DNA of 64,000 nt, taken from Polaribacter batillariae. GTDB taxonomy: Bacteria; Bacteroidota; Bacteroidia; Flavobacteriales; Flavobacteriaceae. A program made the position numbers and the translations under genes. Each line of letters opens with the position of its first letter. The first letter of the stretch is position 1. The DNA lies in NCBI RefSeq assembly GCF_017498485.1, contig NZ_CP071795.1, positions 1,054,001 to 1,118,000 of the forward strand, written 5' to 3'. Shown here one piece after another: positions 56,769 through 64,000 of this stretch. The notes beneath the pieces were generated by a model. That model was not told the DNA's origin and ran no database searches. It saw only the letters and a program-made list of their open reading frames with translations.

Positions 56769-57245
56769 TTATTCTTTTAACTGAATTTGTATTGGCAACC
56801 TATATTTGGTAGTTACAGGAATACCTCTTTTAATTGCGGGATAAATTATTGGAATTTGCCGAATACTTACTTTTAAAATACTATCTAACTCTGGTAATTC
56901 TTTTTTTATAATTTCTGAAGATTCAATCGTTTCCAATTCTATATTTCCTTTAGAATTTATTAGCAAATTAACAATTACAGTTTCGAAAATGGAATCTTTT
57001 ATTGTGAATTCGTGTTTTAGCAACTCCTCTCCTATTTTGTTATGGATGGTGTTTCTAAAGCAGTCTTCTTGTTGAGCTTTTTCAATTAATGAATCGCAAA
57101 CTTTAAAAGACGGATACGTGTCTATAGAAGAAAAGTTAACAAATGTATCTAAAACTTGCACATTTGTATTTTTTTTGAAAGTAAATTTATCGCAAGAAAT
57201 GCAAAAGAGAGTTAAAATTAAAAAAGAAAAAAACCTAAAACACAT
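56769..57245 (-). CDS. Lipoprotein with TonB C-terminal-like domain
   Basis: About 158 residues from the ATG at 57245 (MCFRFFSFLILTLFCISC), which provides a lipoprotein signal; a longer reading from 57293 lacks one. The C-terminal 75 residues (VNLLINSKGNIELETI, LPELDSILKVSIRQIP, AIKRGIPVTTKYRLPIQI) match the layout of the TonB C-terminal domain, with KRGxPV..xYxLPI at the end. Unlike TonB it lacks a transmembrane anchor and proline-rich linker, so it is not a conventional energy transducer. The IS element starts 56 bases upstream of it. Confidence 0.65.
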   Translation of the reverse strand: MCFRFFSFLILTLFCISCDKFTFKKNTNVQVLDTFVNFSSIDTYPSFKVCDSLIEKAQQEDCFRNTIHNKIGEELLKHEFTIKDSIFETVIVNLLINSKGNIELETIESSEIIKKELPELDSILKVSIRQIPIIYPAIKRGIPVTTKYRLPIQIQLKE

Positions 57246-57366
57246 AATTGTACAATATGTAGTAAAAATACAATTTAAATTAGTTTTAATCATACTTATA
57301 CCATTTAAACTTTGAATTCAAGATAATATTTATTATCTTTCGGGGTAAAATTTATTATCTTTCAAT

Positions 57367-57870
57367 ATGCCAAAGAAAATTACCTTATCGATTAAAGAAG
57401 AATCTGTTGAATTGCGAAAACTATATGAGTCTACCACTACAGAATTACGAAGAGATCGTTTAAAAATGTTATACTACATAAAGTCCGGGAAGTATATCTA
57501 TCGTAATGCAATCGCAAAGAAGCTTGGCAGACGTCCAACCACCATAGGCAATTGGATTAAAGACTATGAAACAGGAGGCCTTTCAAATTTATTAGAAATA
57601 CATAGCGGAGGTAATAATACCGTTCATATTTCTGATAGAGCAAAAGCCTATATCTCCAAGACATTATCTAACAGCGATACCACCATAACTTCCTATATAG
57701 AGTTACAAGCTCATATAGCCGAAGATTTATCAGAGATGATAAATTATGGTGCACTTTATGCACATTGTAGGCGAAAACATAAGTCTAAGCTAAAAGTATC
57801 AAGAAAGTCACATTATAAAAAAGACCCGAAAGCCGAAATGGTTTTTAAAAAACCTAGAAAACACTTTTAA
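57367..57870 (+). CDS. IS630-type transposase, N-terminal reading frame (helix-turn-helix)
   Basis: A 167-residue first frame. It encodes the DNA-binding part: RNAIAKKLGRRPTTIGNWIKDYE (about residues 43-65) is a helix-turn-helix, followed by a second winged-helix-like region and the linker KSHYKKDPKAEM. It ends at TTT TAA (57865-57870). The catalytic residues are all in the other frame, so this product alone cannot transpose but could act as a repressor. A +1 shift at the stop would fuse it to the downstream frame into about 355 residues. Confidence 0.85.
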   Translation: MPKKITLSIKEESVELRKLYESTTTELRRDRLKMLYYIKSGKYIYRNAIAKKLGRRPTTIGNWIKDYETGGLSNLLEIHSGGNNTVHISDRAKAYISKTLSNSDTTITSYIELQAHIAEDLSEMINYGALYAHCRRKHKSKLKVSRKSHYKKDPKAEMVFKKPRKHF

Positions 57871-58435
57871 ATTATTTAGAACAAAACTAAATAAAAATAA
57901 CTTTGAATCGGTCAATTTATTTTTTCAAGATGAATCTCGTTTTGGATTAATCACCAAACAAAAAAGAGTCATTACAGCTAAAGGCGTTAAACCTATAGCA
58001 AAGTACAAACATAGTTATCAGAGTAAATGGCTATGGGGAAGTTTTTCACCCATTACAGGTGAGAGTTTCTGCATGCTAACAGATACTGTGTGTAAAGACT
58101 TTTTTATTGAGTATTTAAGAGACTTAAGTGCCTGTAATCCTTTGGAACTAAAAATTGTAATTATTGACAATGCAGCTTTCCACTCTACTAAAGATGTAAA
58201 ATTGCCTGATAATATTATCTTATTACCTATCCCTGCATATTGCCCTGAACTAAATCCAGCTGAAAAAGTTTGGCAATACCTTAAAAGTAAAATTGCAATG
58301 AAAATTTATGACACTTTAGATATACTAGAATCCAAAATAGAGCACCTAGTTTATCAAATGGATAATAAGACCATTAAGTCTATAACCGGATATGAATTTT
58401 ATCTAAAATCTTTTTATAACGTTTTTAATGTTTAA
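57869..58435 (+). CDS. IS630-type transposase, catalytic DDE frame (joined by +1 frame change)
   Basis: The second frame is open from before the junction and encodes about 188 residues to the stop at 58433-58435. It has no good start of its own at the beginning; an internal ATG at 58073 lies after the first catalytic residue. The DDE triad is visible: FFQDESRFG, VIIDNAAFH and PELNPAEKVW, with 31 residues between the second D and the E. Together with the first frame the length fits a full IS630 transposase. The joint is either programmed +1 slippage at UUU UAA or an inactivating one-base insertion. Confidence 0.82.
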   Translation, partial: KLFRTKLNKNNFESVNLFFQDESRFGLITKQKRVITAKGVKPIAKYKHSYQSKWLWGSFSPITGESFCMLTDTVCKDFFIEYLRDLSACNPLELKIVIIDNAAFHSTKDVKLPDNIILLPIPAYCPELNPAEKVWQYLKSKIAMKIYDTLDILESKIEHLVYQMDNKTIKSITGYEFYLKSFYNVFNV

Positions 58436-58474
58436 ATGGTATTAATACTTTTTGATAAATATCTCAAAAATTCA

Positions 58475-58502
58475 AAAACCCTTTTGTTTCCAAAAGGGTT
58501 TT
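58475..58502 (-). terminator. Terminator of the second SusCD operon
   Basis: AAAACCCTTTTG (58475-58486) and CAAAAGGGTTTT (58491-58502) form a perfect 12-bp stem with a 4-base loop. T-rich sequence follows on the minus strand. It lies 44 bases after the DUF4302-like stop codon and outside the IS element. Confidence 0.8.
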
Positions 58503-58545
58503 AATTTAAAAGTTATAAATTTGGAGTTACTCCTGTACAGTAATA

Positions 58546-59915
58546 TTAAAAATCATACCAATGAGAAAGTAATGTAAAATCATCTACAGCAATTAAACCA
58601 ATTGTATTTTGCGTTGCATTTAAATTTGCTCTTTTTTGAATGTAAAAACCACTATCTCTAGTTATATATTCTAAGAAAGGGAGTAAACCTCTTCTTGAAA
58701 AATGAGTATTACTAGGCAAAATTTCAGTAAATTTTGCTATTTTATTTCCTAAAGTATCTTCAGTAATTGTAAGTTTAACAGAAAACCTTTGGGTAAAAAT
58801 TCTAGTCCCAGATAAATAACGTAGTTCAAGATAAGGTTCAGGTTGATCTAAATCATATAGGTAAAGTCTTTGTACAGAGCGTCCATTTAATGTTGCTGTA
58901 AAAAACGCCCTAAATTCATCCATAAATTTTGTAAAAGCTGGGCTATCATCACTTGTAGAGAATCTTGTCGAATATAGTCTTATGTTATTATTCCCTGATG
59001 GTTCGTTTCCAAAATCATAGGCAGGTAAAACAAAGTTTAAATCGCTTTCGTATCTTAAAGTTAGTTTTACTCCATTAGCTTCTGCTACAAATTCATCTTC
59101 TGTAGCATTATACGTAAATTCACTAATTTTTGCAGTTCCTACTTCTACTCTTGGACTAATTTTAAATCCATCTGGTGTTGGTGAAATTCCAAAGCTAATG
59201 TCTTTTTGGCTACATCTTTTGTAATTGCAGTTACAGTCGCAAATCTTCTATTTTTGTTGAAAGAAAAATCGTAAACTGTAATTTGCCCATTGTTTTCTAT
59301 AGTAAGATTTCTAAATACCGATTTTAAAGGTTTATTAGGAATATTATCATTTAACATAGCCTTATTTTGGGTTGTCAAATTCGTCCAATCATCTGCAGTT
59401 GCTTTTGTAAAACGGATGATATTGTCTCTGTCTCTATTGGATTTAAAAAGAATATCTTCTCCTTCTTTTTTGAAATATAAGAACTCAAAACTCCCTCTAT
59501 AACCTTGCCCTACTAAATCGCTATCGGGAGAATTAGCGCCATCTGATAATTCATGAATAACATTTTTTGTTGTGAAAGTTAATTTTACTGTAGAACCTAA
59601 AGTAATATCATACAAGCTAACTTTACTTGCGTCTGGAGTTCCAAAATCAGAATCCATTTTAACTTCAGAATTACTAATAAAATCAAATAAGAAGGTATAA
59701 CCACCTAATTGTGTATTATCAGTAAAATAAGTCATTTTCCAACCATTTTCGGAACTCTGTAAAGACTCTTCTAGTTCTTTTATTGCTTTTTCTATTCTAA
59801 CTGTTGGAGTGTCTTCGAAAAGAAGATCTGGATCACTATTGTCTTGACAGCTACTTAATATTAGAAGAAAAAGTGCTACCAATAATTGATAGGTGTTAAT
59901 TTTATTTTTTTTCAT
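58546..59915 (-). pseudogene. DUF4302-like lipoprotein gene with a one-base frameshift
   Basis: The gene starts at 59915 with a lipoprotein signal (LVALFLLILSSC). The first frame runs to a stop at 59145 (256 residues). The family-like sequence continues in another frame to 58546, where DISFGISPTPDGFKISP joins the end without an in-frame stop; the total would be about 456 residues. The frames meet in a run of five T (five A on the coding strand) at 59203-59207, where one base is missing. The protein resembles DUF4302 lipoproteins found with SusCD pairs (SSENGWKMTYF, LGGYTFLFDF). A sequencing error, a real mutation or ribosomal slippage at AAAAAG are all possible. It is the last gene of the operon. 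Confidence 0.75.
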
Positions 59916-59923
59916 TTTTCTTA

Positions 59924-60904
59924 TTATTTAATTGCTTCTAAAATATTATCTGTAGCTAATTTTTGTAATTCATATAAATCTATATTAAAAGACTTCTTAA
60001 AATATTCCGCTACTATGGCTTCTTTTGCTTTAATTAATGCTATTGCATTGTCTGCTTCTGGAGTCGCAGTAATTTTTGCTGCTTGTGTTGCTGCGTCTTT
60101 TTCTGCTTGTGTTGCTCCTGAACCTAAATCGTCTAATGCTTTCTCTACAGCATTTTTTATTATTCCATTTTTTATATTATCTAATAATGCTTGATATTCA
60201 GTCGCGTTATTTGTTAACATTGTTTCAACCATTTCTGCAAAATCTTCATTTTCGTTTAGTCTTGCATAATCTGTTATAAATCCTTGTTTGTTGGCTATAT
60301 CGAATCTTTCTTGCCTATTTGCTGGATTAAACCATTGCGCAGTGTAACCTCCTGGTGTAATTTGCTTAAAAGCTTCTTCGTCATAACGCACCTGTTGATT
60401 TAAAATATGGGTATATTCGTGTTGAATGGTTTTTATAAATTCTGTAACATCATCTTTTTTTTTCACATCTACTTCATCAACTTCAAAAAGTACGATGTTT
60501 TTTCCACCTTCAGCAAAACCTAAAGTTCTTGTTCCACTTGGATTTAAATTAAAACCACCTATTAGAACCATTTCTCTTGGCGCTATTCTTTTTATAAAAT
60601 CTTCACCACCTAATTCTGAGTAAGTATCAATCCAAACTTTTTTAACAACTTTCATAATTGGAATGACATTCTCTAAAGTTGGTGGAAATAAATATCTATT
60701 TAAATCTACTCTTCCTTCATCCCATTGATAGGTAACATCAATATTATAATCGTTTGTAATGTTTTCTCTCAACCAAACATCAGTTGCGTTTAATTCTGGT
60801 GTTTCTGTATTTAAATTGCTTTCGGTTAATTTTTCTTCGTTTGAACTACAAGCAGAAATAATTCCGAAAATTATTACTGCTATATACATATATGTTTTTT
60901 TCAT
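59924..60904 (-). CDS. SusCD-associated zinc metallohydrolase lipoprotein
   Basis: A 326-residue lipoprotein (signal ending IFGIISAC, cysteine at about residue 19). The zinc motif is QHEYTHILNQQ (HExxH, about residues 165-169), and the downstream ENEDFAEMVE supplies a likely third ligand glutamate. It fits the substrate import-associated zinc metallohydrolase family (TIGR04549-like), found beside SusC/SusD genes in Bacteroidota. The gene starts 2 bases after the susD stop and is followed by the DUF4302-like gene. It probably works at the cell surface on an imported protein- or peptide-like substrate; the true substrate is unknown. Confidence 0.87.
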   Translation of the reverse strand: MKKTYMYIAVIIFGIISACSSNEEKLTESNLNTETPELNATDVWLRENITNDYNIDVTYQWDEGRVDLNRYLFPPTLENVIPIMKVVKKVWIDTYSELGGEDFIKRIAPREMVLIGGFNLNPSGTRTLGFAEGGKNIVLFEVDEVDVKKKDDVTEFIKTIQHEYTHILNQQVRYDEEAFKQITPGGYTAQWFNPANRQERFDIANKQGFITDYARLNENEDFAEMVETMLTNNATEYQALLDNIKNGIIKNAVEKALDDLGSGATQAEKDAATQAAKITATPEADNAIALIKAKEAIVAEYFKKSFNIDLYELQKLATDNILEAIK

Positions 60905-60906
60905 AA

Positions 60907-62403
60907 TTATCTAGGATTAGGTGTTATTCCAAAATTAATTGCGGATTCTGGGATTTGTAATTGTTTTCTTAAATCTTCTTTAGTTAATTCGATTTCTTTA
61001 TCTTCTTTTCTATAGTATCTTTTAATGGCGATATTGAATCTTTTTACATCAAACCACCTCATACCTTCATGGTAAAATTCTTTTTGTCTAAATTTTAAAA
61101 TAGCGTTTATAAATGAATTTTGTTTGTCGCTTATAAAACCGTAAAATGGTGTTAACCTTCCTGTAGTTACAGGAAATAAGCTTACAATCATATCTTCTGT
61201 TAAAATGTCTGTACTTGGGTTAAAGTTTTCTGTTTTTTTTGATAAAAAATCTGTTAAGTCTTTAATAGCATTTGTATAATCTTCTTTCATTGTATAGGCT
61301 TCTGCTCTGTTTAAAAGAACTTCATCAAAACCAAATAAAACGGAGTTTGTATAACCTCTTCCTGTTCCTGCAGATTGATTGGTAATCTTAAAATATTCAT
61401 CAAATTTAGGAACATTACTTGCTTCATTTGACCCGAAAATACCATAGGCCCAGTTTTTGTTAAATGGATTATCTTGTTGGAAAATTTCTTCGGTGTTTAA
61501 AAATGATAATCCGTAATTTGTTCTCCAAAAATTTCTTGCCCACCAAGAAGATGTAGAGTTTAAAAGTAAATTTGCGTCTTCTAAAGAATTGCTATATTGT
61601 AATGTTTGTTGAGAATAGGATAAATTTGAATATTCAACAACATCTCTAATTTGTAATCTTGGATTTGTAAGTATTTGATTTGAATAAAAGATTACTTTGT
61701 CCCAATCTCCTTTTTGTAAATAAAATCTTGTTGCAAATGCAGCTCCAGATTCTTTAGAAAAATGGTATTTAGGGTTCTTTTCTCTATTTTGTATTAAATT
61801 TAAACCTTCTAATAAATCTTTTTCAATTAAGTCATATACTTCTTGTACCGTATTTCTTTTGTAAGGTTTTATTAACTCTGTTTCAGGATCTAAAATATAG
61901 GGTACACCTAAATCTGAATTGGCACTACTTGGATTGTATTGTTTCCCCCAAAAGGTAACTAACATAAAATGTGCATATGCTCTTGCTAATAAAGCCTCTC
62001 CTTTTTGCGCGTCTAAATTAAATTGCCCTTCTAATTTTTTTATTGACGACAATGCTTGGTTTGCTTGTGAAATTGCCTCGTAACTGTTTGACCAGAAAAA
62101 TGTTGGTGAGTCTTGATTTTCATCTAAACTTATATCCCAAGTAAACATTTGTTCGTGAAGTAAAACATTGATGTAACTTCTAATATTTGATCTAGAAGTT
62201 GCATTATCCGACATAATTTCTGCAATTAATTGATAATTTCCTTGTGAGTATGCACCTGTTATTAAGGCACTTATTTTTTCTGGAGAATTTATTTCTGCTC
62301 TATTATCTGGTAATTCAGATAAATAATCGTCGCAACTAACTGTTAGTAAAGAAAATACTAATACTGTAGTTATTTTAAATATATGTTTTTGTAATTTTTT
62401 CAT
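60907..62403 (-). CDS. RagB/SusD family outer membrane lipoprotein (second locus)
   Basis: About 498 residues from the ATG at 62403 (MKKLQKHIFKITTVLVFSLLTVSC), giving a proper lipobox; an ATG 7 codons earlier would overlap the susC stop. SusD features are ARAYAHFMLVTFWGKQYNP (about residues 140-158) and the C-terminal ILKFRQKEFYHEGMRWFDVKRFN. It should cap the SusC transporter encoded immediately upstream. The two genes are 10 bases apart. Confidence 0.93.
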   Translation of the reverse strand: MKKLQKHIFKITTVLVFSLLTVSCDDYLSELPDNRAEINSPEKISALITGAYSQGNYQLIAEIMSDNATSRSNIRSYINVLLHEQMFTWDISLDENQDSPTFFWSNSYEAISQANQALSSIKKLEGQFNLDAQKGEALLARAYAHFMLVTFWGKQYNPSSANSDLGVPYILDPETELIKPYKRNTVQEVYDLIEKDLLEGLNLIQNREKNPKYHFSKESGAAFATRFYLQKGDWDKVIFYSNQILTNPRLQIRDVVEYSNLSYSQQTLQYSNSLEDANLLLNSTSSWWARNFWRTNYGLSFLNTEEIFQQDNPFNKNWAYGIFGSNEASNVPKFDEYFKITNQSAGTGRGYTNSVLFGFDEVLLNRAEAYTMKEDYTNAIKDLTDFLSKKTENFNPSTDILTEDMIVSLFPVTTGRLTPFYGFISDKQNSFINAILKFRQKEFYHEGMRWFDVKRFNIAIKRYYRKEDKEIELTKEDLRKQLQIPESAINFGITPNPR

Positions 62404-62413
62404 TTTGTTTTTT

Positions 62414-64000
62414 TTATAGTCCAATATTTAAAGACATAGTAAATTGTCTCGTTATAGGTAAGGCAACTCCTCCAGTTCCATAAAACTCTGGGTCTTGTCC
62501 ATTTAATCTATCATCTGAATACAATAAGAACAAGTTAGTACCTTGTAATTTTAATTGTAATTGAGAAAGATCTAATTTCTTTAAAACATCTTTGTTAAAA
62601 TTATATGCTAAAGAAATACTTTTCATTCTTAAGAAATCTCCATTTGCAACTCTTGCTGTAGAAAAGTTGTAAGCGTTATATGCTCTTGATAAATCGCTTT
62701 GGTTATAAATATTATTATCTCTAACATCTATAATTTTTGGAATGCTTGTAATATTTTCGTCTCCTGGTAAAATCCATCTGTTAATATTACTTTTTGTAAA
62801 TACATTTGTACCTGAGTAAAAATTATCTAAAGAAGGGTTTAACCTTACCTTATTACCTCCTGCACCTGTTATCAAAACATTTAAGTTCCAGTTTTTGTAA
62901 CTAAATGAATTTGAGATACCTCCAGCTTTGTTTGGCAATACAGATCCATTGTAAACTAAATAATCTGTAATATTAAAACTGTCTTGAAAATTTACATCTG
63001 TAACAGGATTGTCTCCATCAGGTAAAACAAATGTAGGAATGCCATCTTCATTAAGTCCATTAAAATTGAATGAAAATAATGAATTATTTGGATAACCTTC
63101 TAAGGAACCACCTTGTAAACCTACTACATCTATAACTCTAGGTCTATTTTGAAGTTTTGTAATCTTTTGATCAAAATAAGAAAAATTTAAAGAGGTAACC
63201 CATTTAAAGTTATCTGTTTTTATGTTTGTTGATGTAATTGCGAATTCAATACCTTTTTGTTCACTGTCGGAATTATTACCACTTTTTACAAGTTCACCAC
63301 CAATACCAGATGTTCTAACAAAATCGATATTATCAAAAATATTTCTTTGGTAAATATCTGTTGTAAACTGAATTCTGTTATCAAACAAGCCTAAATCCAT
63401 ACCAATATTGAACTCGTATTGTTTTTCCCAAGTAAGTTCGGAATTTTCTAATGCATCTATATCGAGATACGTTTCTCTTTCAGAAGGTGTTAGCCTATCT
63501 GTAATTTGGCTTCTGAAAATTGCTAAAGAATTTGTAGCTGGTCCAGGTGAAGCGCTTAAACCGTAAGATGCTCTAAATTGTAAATTATTAATGGTATTAG
63601 ATTTTTGAATAAAATTTTCTTCGGTTGCATTCCATTTTGCACTTACTGTTCCAGTTGGCAACCATCTAGATTTAGCACTTCTTCCTTGCCTATTAGAACC
63701 ATCGTATCTTCCTGTTAAAGAAAAAACATACTTGTTATCGTAAGAATAAGTCGTTCTTCCAAAAAAAGCGACAGTTCTTTCTCTTTCTCTTCCTAGTCCA
63801 AAATAATTCCCCCCTTCTGCAATAATTTTTTCAAGTAATCTTGCATCAGTAAATGGTACAAAACCGTTTTCATATTGTAAACCATAACCTGTAAAGTTCT
63901 CATCATTTCTATCAACATACCTTAACTCTTGACCTAATAAAGCATCAAAACTATGTTTTTTATTAAAATCTCTTTTGTATTGAAAACTATTTCTTAAATA
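62414..64000 (-). CDS. SusC/RagA-type TonB-linked outer membrane transporter, partial (5' end outside window)
   Basis: The reading frame is open from the stop at 62414 to the window edge, 529 codons with no internal stop. Only the C-terminal half of the barrel is present. Typical SusC signatures include LQFRASYGLSASPGPAT, ELTWEKQYEFNIGMDLGLFDNRI and GDFLRMKSISLAYNF, and the protein ends in RQFTMSLNIGL. The N-terminal signal, plug and any STN domain are not visible. It is the first visible gene of an operon with susD, the zinc metallohydrolase and the DUF4302-like gene. Confidence 0.94.
   Translation of the reverse strand, partial: YLRNSFQYKRDFNKKHSFDALLGQELRYVDRNDENFTGYGLQYENGFVPFTDARLLEKIIAEGGNYFGLGRERERTVAFFGRTTYSYDNKYVFSLTGRYDGSNRQGRSAKSRWLPTGTVSAKWNATEENFIQKSNTINNLQFRASYGLSASPGPATNSLAIFRSQITDRLTPSERETYLDIDALENSELTWEKQYEFNIGMDLGLFDNRIQFTTDIYQRNIFDNIDFVRTSGIGGELVKSGNNSDSEQKGIEFAITSTNIKTDNFKWVTSLNFSYFDQKITKLQNRPRVIDVVGLQGGSLEGYPNNSLFSFNFNGLNEDGIPTFVLPDGDNPVTDVNFQDSFNITDYLVYNGSVLPNKAGGISNSFSYKNWNLNVLITGAGGNKVRLNPSLDNFYSGTNVFTKSNINRWILPGDENITSIPKIIDVRDNNIYNQSDLSRAYNAYNFSTARVANGDFLRMKSISLAYNFNKDVLKKLDLSQLQLKLQGTNLFLLYSDDRLNGQDPEFYGTGGVALPITRQFTMSLNIGL

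Larger units (their letters stand above)
57301..58439 (+). mobile_element. IS630-type insertion sequence, complete
   Basis: A 1139-bp element. Its ends are inverted: CCATTTAAAC at 57301-57310 and GTTTAAATGG at 58430-58439, with partial identity continuing for about 6 more bases. The dinucleotide TA flanks both sides (57299-57300 and 58440-58441), as expected for the TA target duplication of the IS630/Tc1 group. The left end also has a repeated TTTATTATCTTTC (two copies near 57330 and 57350), possibly transposase-binding or promoter sequence. It lies between a lipoprotein gene and the terminator of the second SusCD operon and interrupts no visible gene. Confidence 0.88.

Noticed and set aside
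57301..58439. Treating the region as two separate unrelated genes
   Set aside because: The two frames abut, the DDE residues complete the first frame's DNA-binding domain, and common inverted ends flank both, so they belong to one IS element.

Overview
The window is from a low-GC member of the Bacteroidota, most likely a marine Flavobacteriaceae of the Polaribacter/Tenacibaculum type. The evidence is the SusC/SusD pairs, FecR/ECF-sigma switches, PorQ of the type IX secretion system, a fused SecDF, the hypoxanthine phosphoribosyltransferase-adenylate kinase fusion, and promoters of the TTG-N18-20-TAnnTTTG type used in this phylum. The genus is an inference from gene content only.

Positions 1-20000 are an accessory nutrient region whose genes fit one theme: capture and breakdown of glycerophosphodiesters (deacylated phospholipid headgroups). 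There are two operons, both on the minus strand. Operon A reads ECF sigma, FecR, SusC with an STN domain, SusD, then two GDPD phosphodiesterases. Operon B reads FecR, an STN-type TonB-dependent receptor, GDPD, a metallo-beta-lactamase-fold lipoprotein, GDPD, then a GlpT-like transporter; its ECF sigma gene is divergent. gpsA lies at the left edge. The inferred route is outer-membrane import, periplasmic hydrolysis to glycerol 3-phosphate, inner-membrane uptake by the OPA-family carrier, and entry into central metabolism at the GpsA/DHAP level.

Positions 20000-57000 are mostly ordinary chromosome: rhomboid protease, lipid A-type acyltransferase, aminotransferase class V, GlmM-type mutase, L31, glutaminyl cyclase, amidohydrolase, SDR, SprT, mannose-1-phosphate guanylyltransferase, DUF389, porQ-cmk, queE-ridA, rpsA, CDP-alcohol phosphatidyltransferase, gyrB, mdh, recQ, fhs, secDF, hpt-adk and obgE. 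The spacers hold several dispersed elements: three copies of a 140-194 bp element with terminal inverted repeats, two copies of a second hairpin element, and a palindromic element in the leader of a beta-helix lipoprotein gene.

Positions 57000-64000 hold a complete IS630-type insertion sequence (TA-flanked, transposase split by a +1 frame change), followed by a second SusC/SusD uptake operon on the minus strand. That operon encodes SusC (running off the window), SusD, a zinc metallohydrolase lipoprotein and a DUF4302-like lipoprotein that carries a one-base frameshift. No tRNA, rRNA or CRISPR array was seen.
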